Assembly: GCA_025210395.1 (NCBI GenBank)
Contig: JAOARV010000020.1
Coordinates: forward strand, 25,318 to 89,317
Length of the DNA: 64,000 bases
Direction: 5' to 3'
From: Marinisporobacter sp.
GTDB taxonomy: Bacteria; Bacillota; Clostridia; Peptostreptococcales; Thermotaleaceae
How positions within the stretch are numbered: position 1 is the first letter of the stretch; every line of letters starts with the position of its first letter. The position numbers were made by a program, and so were the translations under genes. The notes under the pieces were generated by a model. That model was not told the origin of the DNA. It saw only the letters and a list, made by a program, of their open reading frames with translations, and did not search any database. Of this stretch, positions 63,754-64,000 are shown piece after piece.

Positions 63754-63913
63754 CTAATCACCAACCTCAACTTATTCTATCATGTCTATTATACGCTAAA
63801 ATGTAAAAGTTTTATCAATAAGTTTTTGTATTTTAAAAGATTCTTGATTTCATTCAATTGTATCCGTCAAAGAATAGACGTATAGAAATTAAATTTAATA
63901 CCTGATAAAATTT

Positions 63914-63945
63914 AATCCAGTAGGAGAATTAACTCTTACTGGATT
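63914..63945 (-). terminator. Terminator after the partial gene at the right edge
   Basis: Stem AATCCAGTAxGAG / CTCxTACTGGATT enclosing the stop codon, followed on minus by AAATTTTATC. Confidence 0.6.
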
Positions 63946-64000
63946 TATTCTTTTTAGGTTCAATTTTTAGTTTTTGAGGAATCTCACTGGACCAAGGGAG
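63929..64000 (-). CDS. C-terminal end of an unidentified gene (continues beyond window)
   Basis: The last 23 codons of a minus-strand frame, LPWSSEIPQKLKIEPKKNKS-SKS then stop, run in from the right edge. A basic tail; too short to identify. It ends about 176 bases before hflX starts. Confidence 0.55.
   Translation of the reverse strand, partial: LPWSSEIPQKLKIEPKKNKSSKS

Noticed and set aside
1..64000. CRISPR arrays, rRNA and tRNA genes
   Set aside because: No repeat-spacer pattern, rRNA-like stretch or tRNA cloverleaf was noticed on either strand; a dedicated scan was not possible.

Overview
The window is low-GC DNA from an endospore-forming member of the Clostridia. The evidence is the sporulation gene set (yqfC, yqfD, spoIIP, gpr), the Gram-positive gene order around hrcA-grpE-dnaK-dnaJ, frequent TTG/GTG starts with strong AGGAGG sites, and U-tract terminators. 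The exact genus cannot be named from sequence reading alone.

Region 1 (1-24 kb) is a conserved chromosomal backbone, almost entirely on the minus strand. It runs comEC, holA, (rpsT on plus), gpr, spoIIP, a small membrane gene, lepA, hemW, hrcA, grpE, dnaK, dnaJ, prmA, rsmE, mtaB, a HIT protein, rpsU, yqeY, nfeD, floA, a small membrane gene, yqfC, yqfD and phoH (cut by the window edge). A perfect CIRCE operator controls hrcA, and sigma-E-like promoters precede yqfC and spoIIP.

Region 2 (24-35.5 kb) is more variable. It holds an ECF transporter S component with a promoter and phased repeats, a 31-residue Cys-rich protein with a sigma-K-like promoter, a TPR protein, a solitary N6-adenine DNA methyltransferase resembling clostridial CamA-type enzymes, a group of unrecognised proteins, and an AlaX-type alanyl-tRNA editing protein.

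Region 3 (36608-53107) is the main find. A P-loop ATPase gene (PRK06851-like) is cut in two. Its first 94 codons lie at 53108-53389 and its last 272 codons at 35789-36607. Removing exactly 16,500 bp between two AGG (CCT on the coding strand) triplets restores one 366-codon frame across the junction. The intervening DNA carries, at one edge, a large serine recombinase preceded by a coupled 43-codon ORF and a sigma-E-like promoter. This is the layout of a skin-like developmentally excised element. It has no phage genes. Its cargo is one sigma-54-driven catabolic operon with its own enhancer-binding regulator: a peptide-type ABC transporter with a circularly permuted binding protein, a creatininase-family amidohydrolase, two cytoplasmic gamma-glutamyltransferases, an alanine-racemase-family protein and an M20 amidohydrolase. 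The predicted role is import and breakdown of gamma-glutamyl or related peptides. Excision during sporulation is an inference and has not been shown.

Region 4 (53.4-64 kb) holds a lipoprotein, nadE, small membrane proteins, decayed gene remnants between 55.8 and 58.1 kb, cysK, a pair of half-length TauE/SafE permeases, a YigZ protein, a NUDIX hydrolase, a DUF3189 protein, a HEAT-repeat protein and hflX.
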